NCBI GenBank assembly: GCA_965203265.1
Contig: CBDBBV010000002.1
Coordinates: 1,550,001-1,614,000, forward strand
DNA: 64,000 nt
DNA from: JAHRAW01 sp965203265
Lineage (GTDB): Bacteria; Pseudomonadota; Gammaproteobacteria; Arenicellales; Poriferihabitantaceae
Reading direction: 5' to 3'
Under the pieces are notes generated by a model. It did no database searches and had not been told where the DNA came from. It was given only the letters and a program-made list of their open reading frames with translations. The translations under genes were made by a program, and so were the position numbers. Positions 19,715 to 28,598 of the stretch are shown here, in pieces (the first letter of the stretch is position 1; each line of letters begins with the position of its first letter).

Positions 19715-20086
19715 TCAATTCAGCGCCCGAATAAATTGCTCGGCGTAGCGGGTTGCGTCGTTGCGGCACCATTTTCTGAACCCGCCCAGCCCGCGATTGT
19801 CCCATTCCCGATGAGCCAATTTGCCCGCTTCCGATCGGGCGCTTTGAATCAGCGATTGTTCGAGCGGATATTCGTTGAGCATGGATTTTCGCAACAAATG
19901 AAAGCCGGCAATCACCTGATCGGTGGCCAGACCGCAATAGTTGGTAACTTCGGCTCGATAAATCAAGTAGACCAACTTGTTCCAGCCGGGCACGCTGCCG
20001 TCGCCACCGGCCGGCCCCGCGAACAGCAGCCCCGATAACAGAAACGGACGCAGCAGACACGGAACGAGGCGGCGCATCCGGCGCAT
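19715..20086 (-). CDS. small secreted protein of unknown function
   Basis: A 123-residue protein with a hydrophobic signal-like N-terminus (LLRPFLLSGLLFAG) after an Arg-rich start. The mature part has about 90 residues, with two Cys (in NYCGLA and KWCRND) and a helical, charged character. I do not recognise a family. It is supported as real by its compact placement: 3 bases after the MetE-like gene stop and 46 bases before mmsA, all on one strand. Codon use resembles its neighbours. Confidence 0.6.
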   Translation of the reverse strand: MRRMRRLVPCLLRPFLLSGLLFAGPAGGDGSVPGWNKLVYLIYRAEVTNYCGLATDQVIAGFHLLRKSMLNEYPLEQSLIQSARSEAGKLAHREWDNRGLGGFRKWCRNDATRYAEQFIRALN

Positions 20087-20089
20087 CGG

Positions 20090-21142
20090 CTACAGGCTCT
20101 TCGCCGCCGCACACAAATTGTGCAGTTTCTGCCGAGCCAGATTCCGGCCCAGCAACCCCAGACCGCAGTCCGGCGCCGCCACCAGTCGCTCCTTGTCGAT
20201 GTGATTCAGCGCCGCACTCAGGCGTTCGCGGATTTCCTCGACCGGCTCGACTCGGCTTTTGGCGATGGCGACTGTGCCGAGAATGACGGTGGTGGTCTTG
20301 AATCTCTCCAGCAACTCCAGATCATTGTGGCGGTGGGCATCCTCGATGGAAAGCCACTGCACAGACGAATCCTCCATGGCGTCGGCGATTCGCCGATACG
20401 CCAGTGGATCCGCCTTCGGATAGTCGTCGCGATCCAGCCGATCCGGATAGCCGCAGCACATGTGCACCGTGCGCGTTACCTGCGCCGGGCAGCCGTGGAA
20501 AGCCCGTTCGAGGTTCTCCACCCCGTAAGCCAGAGCGTTCTCCGGCTGTCTAGCGAACACCGGTTCGTCGATCTGGATGTGGCGACAGCCGGCTTTGGCC
20601 AGCGCCAGCACCTCCTCGTTGAGCGCATCGGCCAGCGCCGCGCCGAGTTTTTGCGCGTCGTGGTAGTAGTCGTCGAAATTGGTGTCGGCGATGGTCATCG
20701 GGCCCGGCATGGTGATCTTCACCGGTTTGTCGCAGAATTTCTGAGCGCGCCGCCAATCCGCCGGCAAAAACCGATCTCGCGCCGAAACCGAGCCGCGAAT
20801 GGTGGGCAACCGAGCCGAATAGGTGCCGCCGCGCACCACCTTTTCCGAGAGGTTGTCGAAGTCGAAGCCGTCCAGATGGCGGCAGTGATAGTGGATGTAG
20901 TTTTCCCGAGGCACTTCGCCGTCGGTGGGGATGTCGATGCCGGCCTCGACTTGGTCGCCGACCACCTGCTGCACACCACGGGCGATGATGGCCTCGGCGT
21001 CCGCTCCCATTTGCCGCATGGCGTCGGCCCAGCGCCTAGTCGGCTCGGCGGTATCCGGCCCGTCCGCATCGGTGAACCAATCCGACAATTTCACTTGGTC
21101 GGGCTTCGGGTAGGCGCCGATGCAGGTTGTGATGATGGGCAT
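20090..21142 (-). CDS. MetE C-terminal-type (cobalamin-independent) methyltransferase, short form
   Basis: A 350-residue protein matching only the catalytic half of cobalamin-independent methionine synthase. Zinc ligands are visible: His and Cys in HMCCGYP, Glu in SIEDAHR, and Cys in APDCGLG; DEPVF and GPMTIADT are also typical. Full MetE is about 750 residues. Short or core-type MetE proteins are thought to take the methyl group from a donor other than methyltetrahydrofolate polyglutamate, in some cases a corrinoid protein. The methyl acceptor is probably homocysteine but is not shown by the sequence. It is preceded on the strand by a PotABCD-type importer and the dimethylglycine dehydrogenase-like gene, so a role in methyl recovery is plausible. 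Confidence 0.85.
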   Translation of the reverse strand: MPIITTCIGAYPKPDQVKLSDWFTDADGPDTAEPTRRWADAMRQMGADAEAIIARGVQQVVGDQVEAGIDIPTDGEVPRENYIHYHCRHLDGFDFDNLSEKVVRGGTYSARLPTIRGSVSARDRFLPADWRRAQKFCDKPVKITMPGPMTIADTNFDDYYHDAQKLGAALADALNEEVLALAKAGCRHIQIDEPVFARQPENALAYGVENLERAFHGCPAQVTRTVHMCCGYPDRLDRDDYPKADPLAYRRIADAMEDSSVQWLSIEDAHRHNDLELLERFKTTTVILGTVAIAKSRVEPVEEIRERLSAALNHIDKERLVAAPDCGLGLLGRNLARQKLHNLCAAAKSL

Positions 21143-21187
21143 GGTTTGCTACGCCAATTCGAGTGAATGGGGGGCAATATGGCGGAA

Positions 21188-22483
21188 CTACTGATCCGGA
21201 TTGACCTGCTCCTGCAAATTCTGCGGATCGAAGATACTCTGGAAATTTTCCGTGCCCACGGGATTTTCCGCCTCCGGCGCGGCAGTATCAACCTGATCGC
21301 CGCCAACCTGCCCCTGCAGATTGCCGGTGCTGAATACACCCTGAAACTGGGAAACGCCGGTGCGCTCGGATTTGTCGGTGGTCTCGAGCGACTGGCTGGC
21401 TGCCGAGGAAGCGGCGGGCGCGTTCTGGAACATCGCCTTGGCTTCCCGCTGCCGCACGCGCTCCTGAGCGCGCGCGATCTTCTCCGCCTTGACCTGCGCC
21501 TTGCATTCCGCCACGCCCATGGTGCCGGCGAAATAGGCGCTGCCGAGGCCGGCGGCGAACACCAGCAGGATCATGGCGACCGCCGGATCCAGCATGAACG
21601 GTTTGGTTTTTTTGCGGCGCGCCTGCTCGCCCTTGACGATTCGGGCGGTTTCCTTTTCCGCGGCGGCCTCCCGGCGCTTGAGCACCTCGTGCAGGGCGGC
21701 GCCGAGCAGCGTGATCAACACGATGATGACCGCCAGCGCGCTGATGGACGGGTTGATGCCGTGGCGCACCTTGCTGGCGAGGAAAGTGGTCAGGGTACTC
21801 TCCGAGATGATGGTGAACACCGTGGTGTTGTAGTTTTCGAAGGAAGCGAGAAACGCCAGCACCGCAGCCGAGAGGATGGCCGGGCGCAAAAACGGCAGCA
21901 GAATCTTGCGAAACGCCTGCAGATGGGTGGCGCCCAGATCGAGCGCCGCTTCTTCCTGAAACAGATCGAATCTCTGCAGTCGGGAGATGAACACGAGCAT
22001 GGTGTAGGCGGAGATGAAGGTCGCCTGCCCGATGATGGTGAGGAAGAAGCCGTCGTAGAACAGGGAATTGCGGGAAGCGCCCAGCATGGTGCCGATGCGA
22101 TCCCAGAACAACAATGTGGAAATGCCGAGCACCACGCCGGGGACGAGGATCGGCGAGATGACGATGGTGTAGTACCACGGCCGGATGCGCTCCTTGACCT
22201 GAGTCAGCATGAGCGCCCCGGCCAATCCGAGCGGCACCGCCAGCAATACCACGCCGATGCCGATGAAGAAACTGTTGCGCAATCCTTCGATCAACTTGTC
22301 GTCGTTGGCCAGCACCTGAAACCATTCCACGGTGAAGCATTCGAATGGCGTAACCCGCGGGAACGAGGCACTGTTGAATGCGGTTACGCTCATGATGATC
22401 AACGGCCCGAACAGATAGGCGAAAAAGCCGAGCACGAAGAACAGCACGAAGAATTTGCGGATGTGGTCGGAGGTCAAGGTCAT
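21188..22483 (-). CDS. potC: PotC-type ABC permease with unusual C-terminal tail
   Basis: Inner-membrane permease subunit of a spermidine/putrescine-type importer. Residues 1-265 form the usual six-helix MetI-like domain with the EAA loop (EEAALDLGATHLQAF, 178-192) that contacts the ATPase. Normal PotC ends there. This protein continues for about 165 residues: a Lys/Arg/Glu linker, an extra membrane segment (about 300-318), a charged helix, a Ser/Ala linker and two imperfect repeats of a pattern F-Q-x-(V/I)-F-x3-N-L-Q-x-Q-V-x2-D-Q (from about 380 and 414). The function of the tail is unknown. It overlaps the preceding permease by 4 bases (ATGA), which fixes the start at 22483. Confidence 0.9.
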   Translation of the reverse strand: MTLTSDHIRKFFVLFFVLGFFAYLFGPLIIMSVTAFNSASFPRVTPFECFTVEWFQVLANDDKLIEGLRNSFFIGIGVVLLAVPLGLAGALMLTQVKERIRPWYYTIVISPILVPGVVLGISTLLFWDRIGTMLGASRNSLFYDGFFLTIIGQATFISAYTMLVFISRLQRFDLFQEEAALDLGATHLQAFRKILLPFLRPAILSAAVLAFLASFENYNTTVFTIISESTLTTFLASKVRHGINPSISALAVIIVLITLLGAALHEVLKRREAAAEKETARIVKGEQARRKKTKPFMLDPAVAMILLVFAAGLGSAYFAGTMGVAECKAQVKAEKIARAQERVRQREAKAMFQNAPAASSAASQSLETTDKSERTGVSQFQGVFSTGNLQGQVGGDQVDTAAPEAENPVGTENFQSIFDPQNLQEQVNPDQ

Positions 22484-23403
22484 CGGGCAATTTCTCCGAG
22501 TTTGACCTTGAACACGCGCATGACGATCAACACGAAGAGGATGCAGGCCGAAAGCAGGATGATGGCGTAGGCCGAGCCGCGCGCCCAGTTGCCGGCCTGA
22601 TTGAATGCCTGATAGATGATCTGGGTAAACCACAAACTGCTGGGGCCGCCGAGAATCTGCGGCACCGCGAGGGCGCCGGCGGTCAGCATGAATACCATGG
22701 TGCACCCCGAGGTGATGCCGGGCTTGGCATGGGGAATCACCACGCGCTTGTGAATCCGCCACCACGGCGAACCCAGATCCCGCGCCGCCTCGATCTGATT
22801 CTTGTCGAGGCTTTCCACCGCATTGTAGATGGGGAAGATCATCAGCAGGATATAGGCGTAGCTGAGGCCGGACCACAGCGCCACGCCGTTGCGAATGAAG
22901 TCGTAGGGCTGGTCGATGAGGCCGAGCCACAGCAGCGAGTTGTTGATGATGCCGTTGCTGCCGAACATGATCTTGAAGGCGAAGGCGCGCAGCAATTCAT
23001 TGACCCAGAACGGCACCACCAACGCCATCACCATCAAGCGGCTCCAACCGCCGCGAGATACATGGGCGAGGTAATAGGCAACCGGATAGCACAGCGCCAG
23101 ATCGATGAGGGTGACGAAAATGGCTGCCACAATGGTGCGCGCGAACACCGACAGATCGACGAAATTGTACGAGTCGGTACTCTGGGCGCTGCCGTACAGC
23201 ATGTAGCGGTAATGCTCGGTGGTGTAGTGGTGGGCTTCGCTGCCCCACTGCGGCGGCGGCACATTCGCGCGGAAGGAAAAATCGAGCATGAACGCCTGTG
23301 GCAGGACGATCATCATGAAAATCCAGAAACCCACCGAGACGAGCAGGAACAGCGACAGCGCGATGCCGTGCTTGCGGAAGAATTCGTTCCAGTATTTGCG
23401 CAT
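22480..23403 (-). CDS. potB: PotB-type ABC permease
   Basis: First permease of the importer, 307 residues and about six membrane helices, with the EAA-loop region (KNQIEAARDLGSPWWRIHKRVVIP). One helix near the N-terminus (ALSLFLLVSVGFWIFMMIVL) is followed by a periplasmic loop of about 60 residues. The frame could also begin at a TTG at 23436, but ATG 23403 fits better. It lies 38 bases after the ATPase gene and is coupled to the second permease by ATGA. The family is polyamine/opine-type; the true substrate is uncertain. Confidence 0.92.
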   Translation of the reverse strand: MRKYWNEFFRKHGIALSLFLLVSVGFWIFMMIVLPQAFMLDFSFRANVPPPQWGSEAHHYTTEHYRYMLYGSAQSTDSYNFVDLSVFARTIVAAIFVTLIDLALCYPVAYYLAHVSRGGWSRLMVMALVVPFWVNELLRAFAFKIMFGSNGIINNSLLWLGLIDQPYDFIRNGVALWSGLSYAYILLMIFPIYNAVESLDKNQIEAARDLGSPWWRIHKRVVIPHAKPGITSGCTMVFMLTAGALAVPQILGGPSSLWFTQIIYQAFNQAGNWARGSAYAIILLSACILFVLIVMRVFKVKLGEIAR

Positions 23404-23441
23404 CGGCGGATTCAGTCGCGCTCGATTAAGCAGCAATACCG

Positions 23442-24548
23442 CTACTCAGCGGCCAACTCCCCATGCGGCAGCGCTACCGCTAGGTCGGCATCGAAACCGA
23501 GGGTTACTTCCTCGCCGGAATCATGCCCGGTGGTGCGTCCATCGTTGATCATGGACAGTTTGATCTGCTTGCTGCTGCCGGCCACTGTGCAGAACACCTG
23601 CCAGAAATTGCCCTCGAATTCCTGCTGGTTTATGTGCGCGGAAATCCGGTTGTCGAAGGACTCGTCGTTGGCGAACTTGAGTGACTCCGGGCGCACGAAC
23701 ACGAAGGCGTCGTCGCCGACCGCAAGTTGCCCGGCGTCGGCGCGCTTGCCGTGGCGGGCGCGCAATGCGCCCGAAGGGGTTTTCACCACGACGAATTCTT
23801 CCCCGACCTCGGAAACCTCGCCGGCGAACAGGTTGTTCTCGCCGACGAAGGAGGCGACGAAGGCGCTTTCGGGCCGGTTGTAGATGGTGTTGCCGTCGGC
23901 CACCTGCTCGATTACGCCCTGACTCATCACCGCGACATGGTCGGACATGGTCAGGGCTTCCCCCTGATCGTGGGTGATGTAGATGAAGGTGATGCCCACC
24001 CGTTGCTGGATGGCGCGCAATTCGGTGCGCATGTGTTGGCGCAGTTTCAGGTCGAGGGCCGACAACGGCTCGTCCAGCAGCAACACATCGGGCTCTGCCG
24101 CCAGCGCTCGGGCGATGGCAACCCGCTGCTTCTGCCCGCCGGACAACTCGCCGACCATCTTGTCGCCCTGCCCGGCCAGAGCGATCAGCTCGAGCAATTC
24201 ATCCGCGATCTTGCGGCGTTGCGCCTTGCCCACGCCCTTGACCTCCAGAGCGAAGGTGATGTTCTCCCACACCGTCATCAACGGAAACAGCGCCAGATTC
24301 TGAAAGATCAGCGCGGTCGGGCGCTTGTTCGGGCCGATTCCGGCCATATCCTGACCGCCAATCAGCACCCGTCCCTGAGACGGCTCGAGAAATCCGGACA
24401 CCGCGCGCAAAATGGTGGTCTTGCCGCATCCGGACGGGCCGAGAAAACTGAAGAATTCCCCCTCCTTGATGTGGATATCGACCTCCCGCGCCGCGACGAA
24501 GTCGCCGAAGCGAATCCATATGTCTTCGAGATGGACATCCGCGCTCAT
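23442..24548 (-). CDS. potA: PotA-type ABC transporter ATP-binding protein
   Basis: ATPase that energises the importer. The 368-residue protein has Walker A GPSGCGKT (37-44), Q-loop ALIFQNLALFP, signature LSGGQKQRVAIARAL, Walker B DVLLLDEPLSALD, H-loop ITHDQGEALT and a C-terminal TOBE domain. The start at ATG 24548 has a good Shine-Dalgarno (AGGGGAG); an upstream in-frame GTG at 24554 is less likely. It is separated from the binding-protein gene by a hairpin that may reduce its expression relative to that gene. Confidence 0.95.
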   Translation of the reverse strand: MSADVHLEDIWIRFGDFVAAREVDIHIKEGEFFSFLGPSGCGKTTILRAVSGFLEPSQGRVLIGGQDMAGIGPNKRPTALIFQNLALFPLMTVWENITFALEVKGVGKAQRRKIADELLELIALAGQGDKMVGELSGGQKQRVAIARALAAEPDVLLLDEPLSALDLKLRQHMRTELRAIQQRVGITFIYITHDQGEALTMSDHVAVMSQGVIEQVADGNTIYNRPESAFVASFVGENNLFAGEVSEVGEEFVVVKTPSGALRARHGKRADAGQLAVGDDAFVFVRPESLKFANDESFDNRISAHINQQEFEGNFWQVFCTVAGSSKQIKLSMINDGRTTGHDSGEEVTLGFDADLAVALPHGELAAE

Positions 24549-24625
24549 TTGCACACTCCCCTGATATTCATTTCCGGCCCTTTGTGGTGTTTGTGGCGTT
24601 CGCGGACTTCGGGGTATCGCAGAAA

Positions 24626-24652
24626 GGCCCCCGACAACGAATGCCGGGGGCC
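24626..24652 (-). terminator. GC-rich hairpin between binding-protein and ATPase genes
   Basis: Perfect 8-base stem GGCCCCCG / CGGGGGCC with an 11-base loop, 10 bases after the binding-protein stop. No T run follows on the minus strand, so it is more likely an attenuator or an mRNA-stabilising 3' hairpin than a full terminator. Such hairpins are common after the abundant binding-protein cistron. Confidence 0.55.
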
Positions 24653-24662
24653 GGTTGCGCTG

Positions 24663-25811
24663 CTATGCGTTGACGAACTTGTTGCGGTATTCGGTGCGCA
24701 CATCGGCATACCACTGCGCCTCCGCAGGCCACGGGTTGAGGTTTGCCAGCGCGTCGCCCGGATAGGCTTCCGCGAAGTTCTTCTTGTACGCCGGGCCGGT
24801 ATGGGCGTCGGCGCCGAGAACCGCGGAATTGTAGCCGTGCACGTCGATGGACTTGCCCGCCACCTGCGGCTCGAAAACATACTTGATCAGCTCGTAGGCT
24901 TGATCGACATTTTCCGCCGCGGCGGACATCGCAAGGCTGTCAACCCACGCCATCGCGCCCTCTTTCGGCGCCTGATAGGTTACCGGCTCACCTTCGGATT
25001 TCATCGCCAGCACCGGGCCGTCCCAGGTCTGCCCGACCACCACGCCGTCGTTGAGGAAACCGTTTTTCTGGCTGTCGGTGTCGTTCCAGAACAGTTTGAT
25101 CTGGGACTTGTGCGCGATGCAGAAATCGGTGATTTTTTGCCACACGGGGCGCATGGCCGACTCACTGCGGTAGGCTCGCCACACATCCCCCGGCTCCAAT
25201 TCGCCGATGGTCTCCATGTACAGCCCGGCGCCCAACATGCCGCTGTGCGGGCGAATCATGGTCTTGCCCTCCACATCGGGCTGCCAGATGTTGCCGTAGC
25301 TGGGCGTGCCGCCGGGCGGCGACCACAGATCGGTACGCCAACCGATGGCCTCGGTGCCCCAGATGAACGGCAGCCAGTGGGAGCCCTTGCCGCCGAAATT
25401 CCATTCCGTATCGCCCACCCGCAGCATTGCCGGATTGACATTGTCGAGATTGGAAATGCGGCTGTAATCGATCGGCTGCAGCAGGTTCAGCTCAACCCAC
25501 TGCCCGGAACGGTTGTTGGTGGGGCTGCACAGGTCGACGCCGGCGCCCTTGGTGGCCTTCATCTGGTTGATCAGTTCCTCGTTCGAACCCAGCTCCTTGT
25601 AATTCACCTTGATGCCGGTGGCCGCGGTGAAATCCTCGAGCACGTTCGCCGGAATGTAGTCGGTCCAGATGGTGCAGTTGACCTCGCCGGAAGACGAGAA
25701 GACCTTCGGACTGACCACCCAAGGCCCCACAGCCGCCACGCCGGCAGCCACTGCAGTGCCCTTGATCGCCGTTCTTCTGGTCTGGTTGACAGTATCGCTA
25801 GAGTTACTCAT
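24663..25811 (-). CDS. periplasmic substrate-binding protein, spermidine/putrescine type
   Basis: Solute receptor of the importer, 382 residues, extracytoplasmic solute-binding family 1 (PotD/PotF-like). The N-terminus has a twin-arginine-like signal (TRRTAIKG, then a hydrophobic AVAAGVAAVGPWVV). The mature protein starts near VNCTIWTDYIPANVLEDF, and the C-terminal part has the PotD-like DSLAMSAAAENVDQAYELIKY. A perfect AGGAGG precedes the ATG, so high expression is likely. A TATACT -10 lies on the minus strand at 25940-25945. Because the neighbour is a dimethylglycine/sarcosine dehydrogenase-like enzyme, the ligand may be a methylated amine rather than a polyamine; this is inference. Confidence 0.9.
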   Translation of the reverse strand: MSNSSDTVNQTRRTAIKGTAVAAGVAAVGPWVVSPKVFSSSGEVNCTIWTDYIPANVLEDFTAATGIKVNYKELGSNEELINQMKATKGAGVDLCSPTNNRSGQWVELNLLQPIDYSRISNLDNVNPAMLRVGDTEWNFGGKGSHWLPFIWGTEAIGWRTDLWSPPGGTPSYGNIWQPDVEGKTMIRPHSGMLGAGLYMETIGELEPGDVWRAYRSESAMRPVWQKITDFCIAHKSQIKLFWNDTDSQKNGFLNDGVVVGQTWDGPVLAMKSEGEPVTYQAPKEGAMAWVDSLAMSAAAENVDQAYELIKYVFEPQVAGKSIDVHGYNSAVLGADAHTGPAYKKNFAEAYPGDALANLNPWPAEAQWYADVRTEYRNKFVNA

Positions 25812-26001
25812 GGTGTTTCCTCCTCACAAATCGATGTGGTTACAGAAAAAATTACGCGCTTTACGCACACTTTACGCACTCAGCGGACGCTCTTCGAAAA
25901 ACCGCCACGAAAACCGCTACCCGCCGAATTCGCGCGGGCAGTATAAAGCAGATTCGCAAAACAATGCCAGTGGGAAATCGGATTCCCCCGAGCCACCGCG
26001 C

Positions 26002-28485
26002 CTACCCCCGCATGCGCTCGGCGCGCGGATCGTACATGGCCGTCAGGCTGGCGCGCGCCGGTATGCGCTCGCCGCCCACATCGATCTCGAAGGTGCCGCC
26101 ATCGAGGAAATCCCGATCGACTCCGCCCGCGTGGCGAACATAGCCGAGGCCGACCGAGCCGCCCAGCGTGTGGCCGTAATTGCCGGAGGTCAGGTAGCCG
26201 ACGATTTCCCCGTCTCGCAGAATCGGTTCGTGGTGATAGAGCATGACCTCGGGATCCTGCAACAGGAATTGCACCAGCCGCTTGCGTTTCCACGCGCCGC
26301 TTTCCCGTTGTTCGAGGACGGCGTCGCGACCGATGAAGGGGATCGGTTTGTCCCAGTCGCACACGAAGGCGCAGCCGCTTTCGAGAGGCGTGTCCTCATC
26401 GGCGATGTCGTGGCCGAAATGGAGGAATTTCTTTTCGATGCGGCCGCTGTCGAGGGCGTGCAGGCCGGCCATGCGCAACCCGTATTTCTCGCCGACCTGC
26501 CACAGGTGGTCGAAGCCGTGGCGCGCCATATCCACCGGAACATACAGTTCCCAACCGAGTTCGCCGACGAACGACACCCGCGCGGCGCGCCCCACCGCGC
26601 AGCCGAGCTCGATAGCCTGAGTGGCGCCGAAGGGGAATCGGGCGGTGGACATATCGTGGTCGAGAGCCTCGCTCAACAACTCGCGGCTGTCGGGGCCCAT
26701 CACGCCGAACACCGCCCAGGCATTGGTCACATCGGTAACCCAGCAATGAGCCTCATCGGGGATATTGCGCCGCAGCCAATCCATATCCTTGCCGCTGACC
26801 GCGGCGGCGCTGACCACCAAGAATCGATCTTCCGCCAGACGGGTAACGGTCAGGTCGGCCTCGATGCCGCCGCGCGAATTCAGCCAGTGGGTGTACACCA
26901 TCCGCTCCGCCGGCAAATCCACATTGGCGCTGCAGATTCGCTGCAACGCGCGGCAGCTGTCTCGCCCCTGCACCAGATACTTGGAAAAACTGCTCTGATC
27001 GAACACCACCACCTTCTCGCGAAAGGCGCGGTGCTCTGCGGCCGAATACTCGAACCAGTTCTGCTTGCCGAAACTGTATTGATAACTCGGCTCGACTCCG
27101 GTTGGGGCGAACCAGTTGGGGCGCTCCCATCCGGCCACCTCGCCGAAACAGGCGTTGCGCGCCACCAGCCGCTCGTGAATCGGCGAATGGCGCACATCGC
27201 GCGCGCTCTCCATCTGCCGAAACGGGTAGTGGTTGTCGTACAGCAAACCGAGGGTTTCGCTGACGCGACTGCGCAGATACCGCCGGCTGCCCTGAAACGG
27301 GAACATGCGGCGAACATCGTTGCCCCACAAGTCCATGGGCGCGTGGCCGTGAGTCATCCACTCCGCCAGCGCCCGACCGAGCCCGCCGGAAGTCTGGATG
27401 CCGACCGAGTTGAGGCCGGCGGCGATGTAGAAATTGCGCAATTCCGGCGCCTCCCCCAGATGGAACTGGTCGTCCGGAGTAAAACTCTCCGGCCCGCAGA
27501 AAAACTTGCGCCAGCCCACGGTTTGCAGCACCGGCACCCGCTCCATGGCGTCCGCCAGCACCGGCATCAGTTGCTCCTCGATATGGCCCTCTATCTCGTC
27601 GAAGCAGAAATCCTGCGGAATGCCCTGCTGCCCCCAGGCAACCGCGTTGGGCTCGAACGCCCCCACCAACAATCCGCCGGCCTCCGGCTTGAAGTAGGCG
27701 CAGCGATCGTAGTCGCGCAACACCGGCAGATCGGCGGGCAGATCGTCGAATTTTTCGGTTACCGCGTAATAGTGCTCGCAGGCGTGCAAGGGCACATTGA
27801 CGCCCGCCATTTTGCCGATTTCCCGCGCCCACATGCCGCCGCAGTTGACCACATAATCGGTGCGGATTTCGCCGCAAACTTCATCCGCTCCGGCACCCTG
27901 CTCGAAGGTTACGCCGGTGACCTTGCCGCCGGACGAGACGATGCCGGTTACCTCCACGCCCTCCACGCAACGCGCCCCCCGGCCACGCGCGCCCTTGATG
28001 AACGAGGCGGTAACATCCACCGGGCTGGCGTAGCCGTCCTGCGCCACCCAGCTGGCGCCGAGCAGGTCGCCGCATTCCAGCAGTGGATAGCGCTCCGGTA
28101 TTTCGGCGGCGGCGAGGATTTCCACCCGAGTCACGCCGAAAGCGTTGTTCATCGCCGCCACCCGCTTGAGTTCCTCGAATCGCGCCTCGCTGTGGGCGAT
28201 GGACAACGAACCGATCTGCTTGAAACCGGTGGATTGGCCGGTTTCCGCCTCCAGTTCGCGCAATACCGACATGGAGTATTCGCACAGGCGCGCCTGACTT
28301 TCATTGGCGCGCATGGTGCCGACCAGCCCGGCGGCGTGCCAAGTGGTGCCGCAGCTGAATTGCCGCCGTTCCAGCAGCAGCACATCGCTCCAGCCGAATT
28401 TGGCCATATGGTAGGCGACGCTGGCGCCGATGACGCCACCGCCGATGACGACCGCACTAGCGCGGGAGGGGATTTCTTGAGCCAT
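26002..28485 (-). CDS. dimethylglycine/sarcosine dehydrogenase-like FAD and tetrahydrofolate enzyme
   Basis: An 827-residue flavoprotein with the architecture DAO oxidoreductase, FAO_M and a GcvT-type folate domain. The N-terminus has the dinucleotide motif VVIGGGVIGASVAYH. The CGTTWHAAGL segment contains His50, the equivalent of the His that carries covalent FAD in dimethylglycine and sarcosine dehydrogenases. The C-terminal half has GcvT features (FVGELGWELYVP, LESGCAFVCDW). It probably oxidatively demethylates an N-methylglycine and passes formaldehyde to tetrahydrofolate. I chose ATG 28485, where the FAD domain begins; the frame is open to 28608. It lies directly upstream of the Pot-type importer on the same strand, 190 bases before the binding-protein gene. 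Confidence 0.88.
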   Translation of the reverse strand: MAQEIPSRASAVVIGGGVIGASVAYHMAKFGWSDVLLLERRQFSCGTTWHAAGLVGTMRANESQARLCEYSMSVLRELEAETGQSTGFKQIGSLSIAHSEARFEELKRVAAMNNAFGVTRVEILAAAEIPERYPLLECGDLLGASWVAQDGYASPVDVTASFIKGARGRGARCVEGVEVTGIVSSGGKVTGVTFEQGAGADEVCGEIRTDYVVNCGGMWAREIGKMAGVNVPLHACEHYYAVTEKFDDLPADLPVLRDYDRCAYFKPEAGGLLVGAFEPNAVAWGQQGIPQDFCFDEIEGHIEEQLMPVLADAMERVPVLQTVGWRKFFCGPESFTPDDQFHLGEAPELRNFYIAAGLNSVGIQTSGGLGRALAEWMTHGHAPMDLWGNDVRRMFPFQGSRRYLRSRVSETLGLLYDNHYPFRQMESARDVRHSPIHERLVARNACFGEVAGWERPNWFAPTGVEPSYQYSFGKQNWFEYSAAEHRAFREKVVVFDQSSFSKYLVQGRDSCRALQRICSANVDLPAERMVYTHWLNSRGGIEADLTVTRLAEDRFLVVSAAAVSGKDMDWLRRNIPDEAHCWVTDVTNAWAVFGVMGPDSRELLSEALDHDMSTARFPFGATQAIELGCAVGRAARVSFVGELGWELYVPVDMARHGFDHLWQVGEKYGLRMAGLHALDSGRIEKKFLHFGHDIADEDTPLESGCAFVCDWDKPIPFIGRDAVLEQRESGAWKRKRLVQFLLQDPEVMLYHHEPILRDGEIVGYLTSGNYGHTLGGSVGLGYVRHAGGVDRDFLDGGTFEIDVGGERIPARASLTAMYDPRAERMRG

Positions 28486-28598
28486 GTTGTTCGACGCCGA
28501 TGCCAATGAGTTCGGGAGTTTGGAAATTTGTTGCGGATGGACGGCGGCGCCGACCGTCAGCCGCCAGCCGTCAGCTGCCAGCCGTGTTTGTATCAGCA

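Noticed and set aside
24545..24880. 111-codon frame at the binding-protein end
   Set aside because: It lies within the binding-protein gene and across the hairpin region, out of frame with it, and has only composition-driven sequence.
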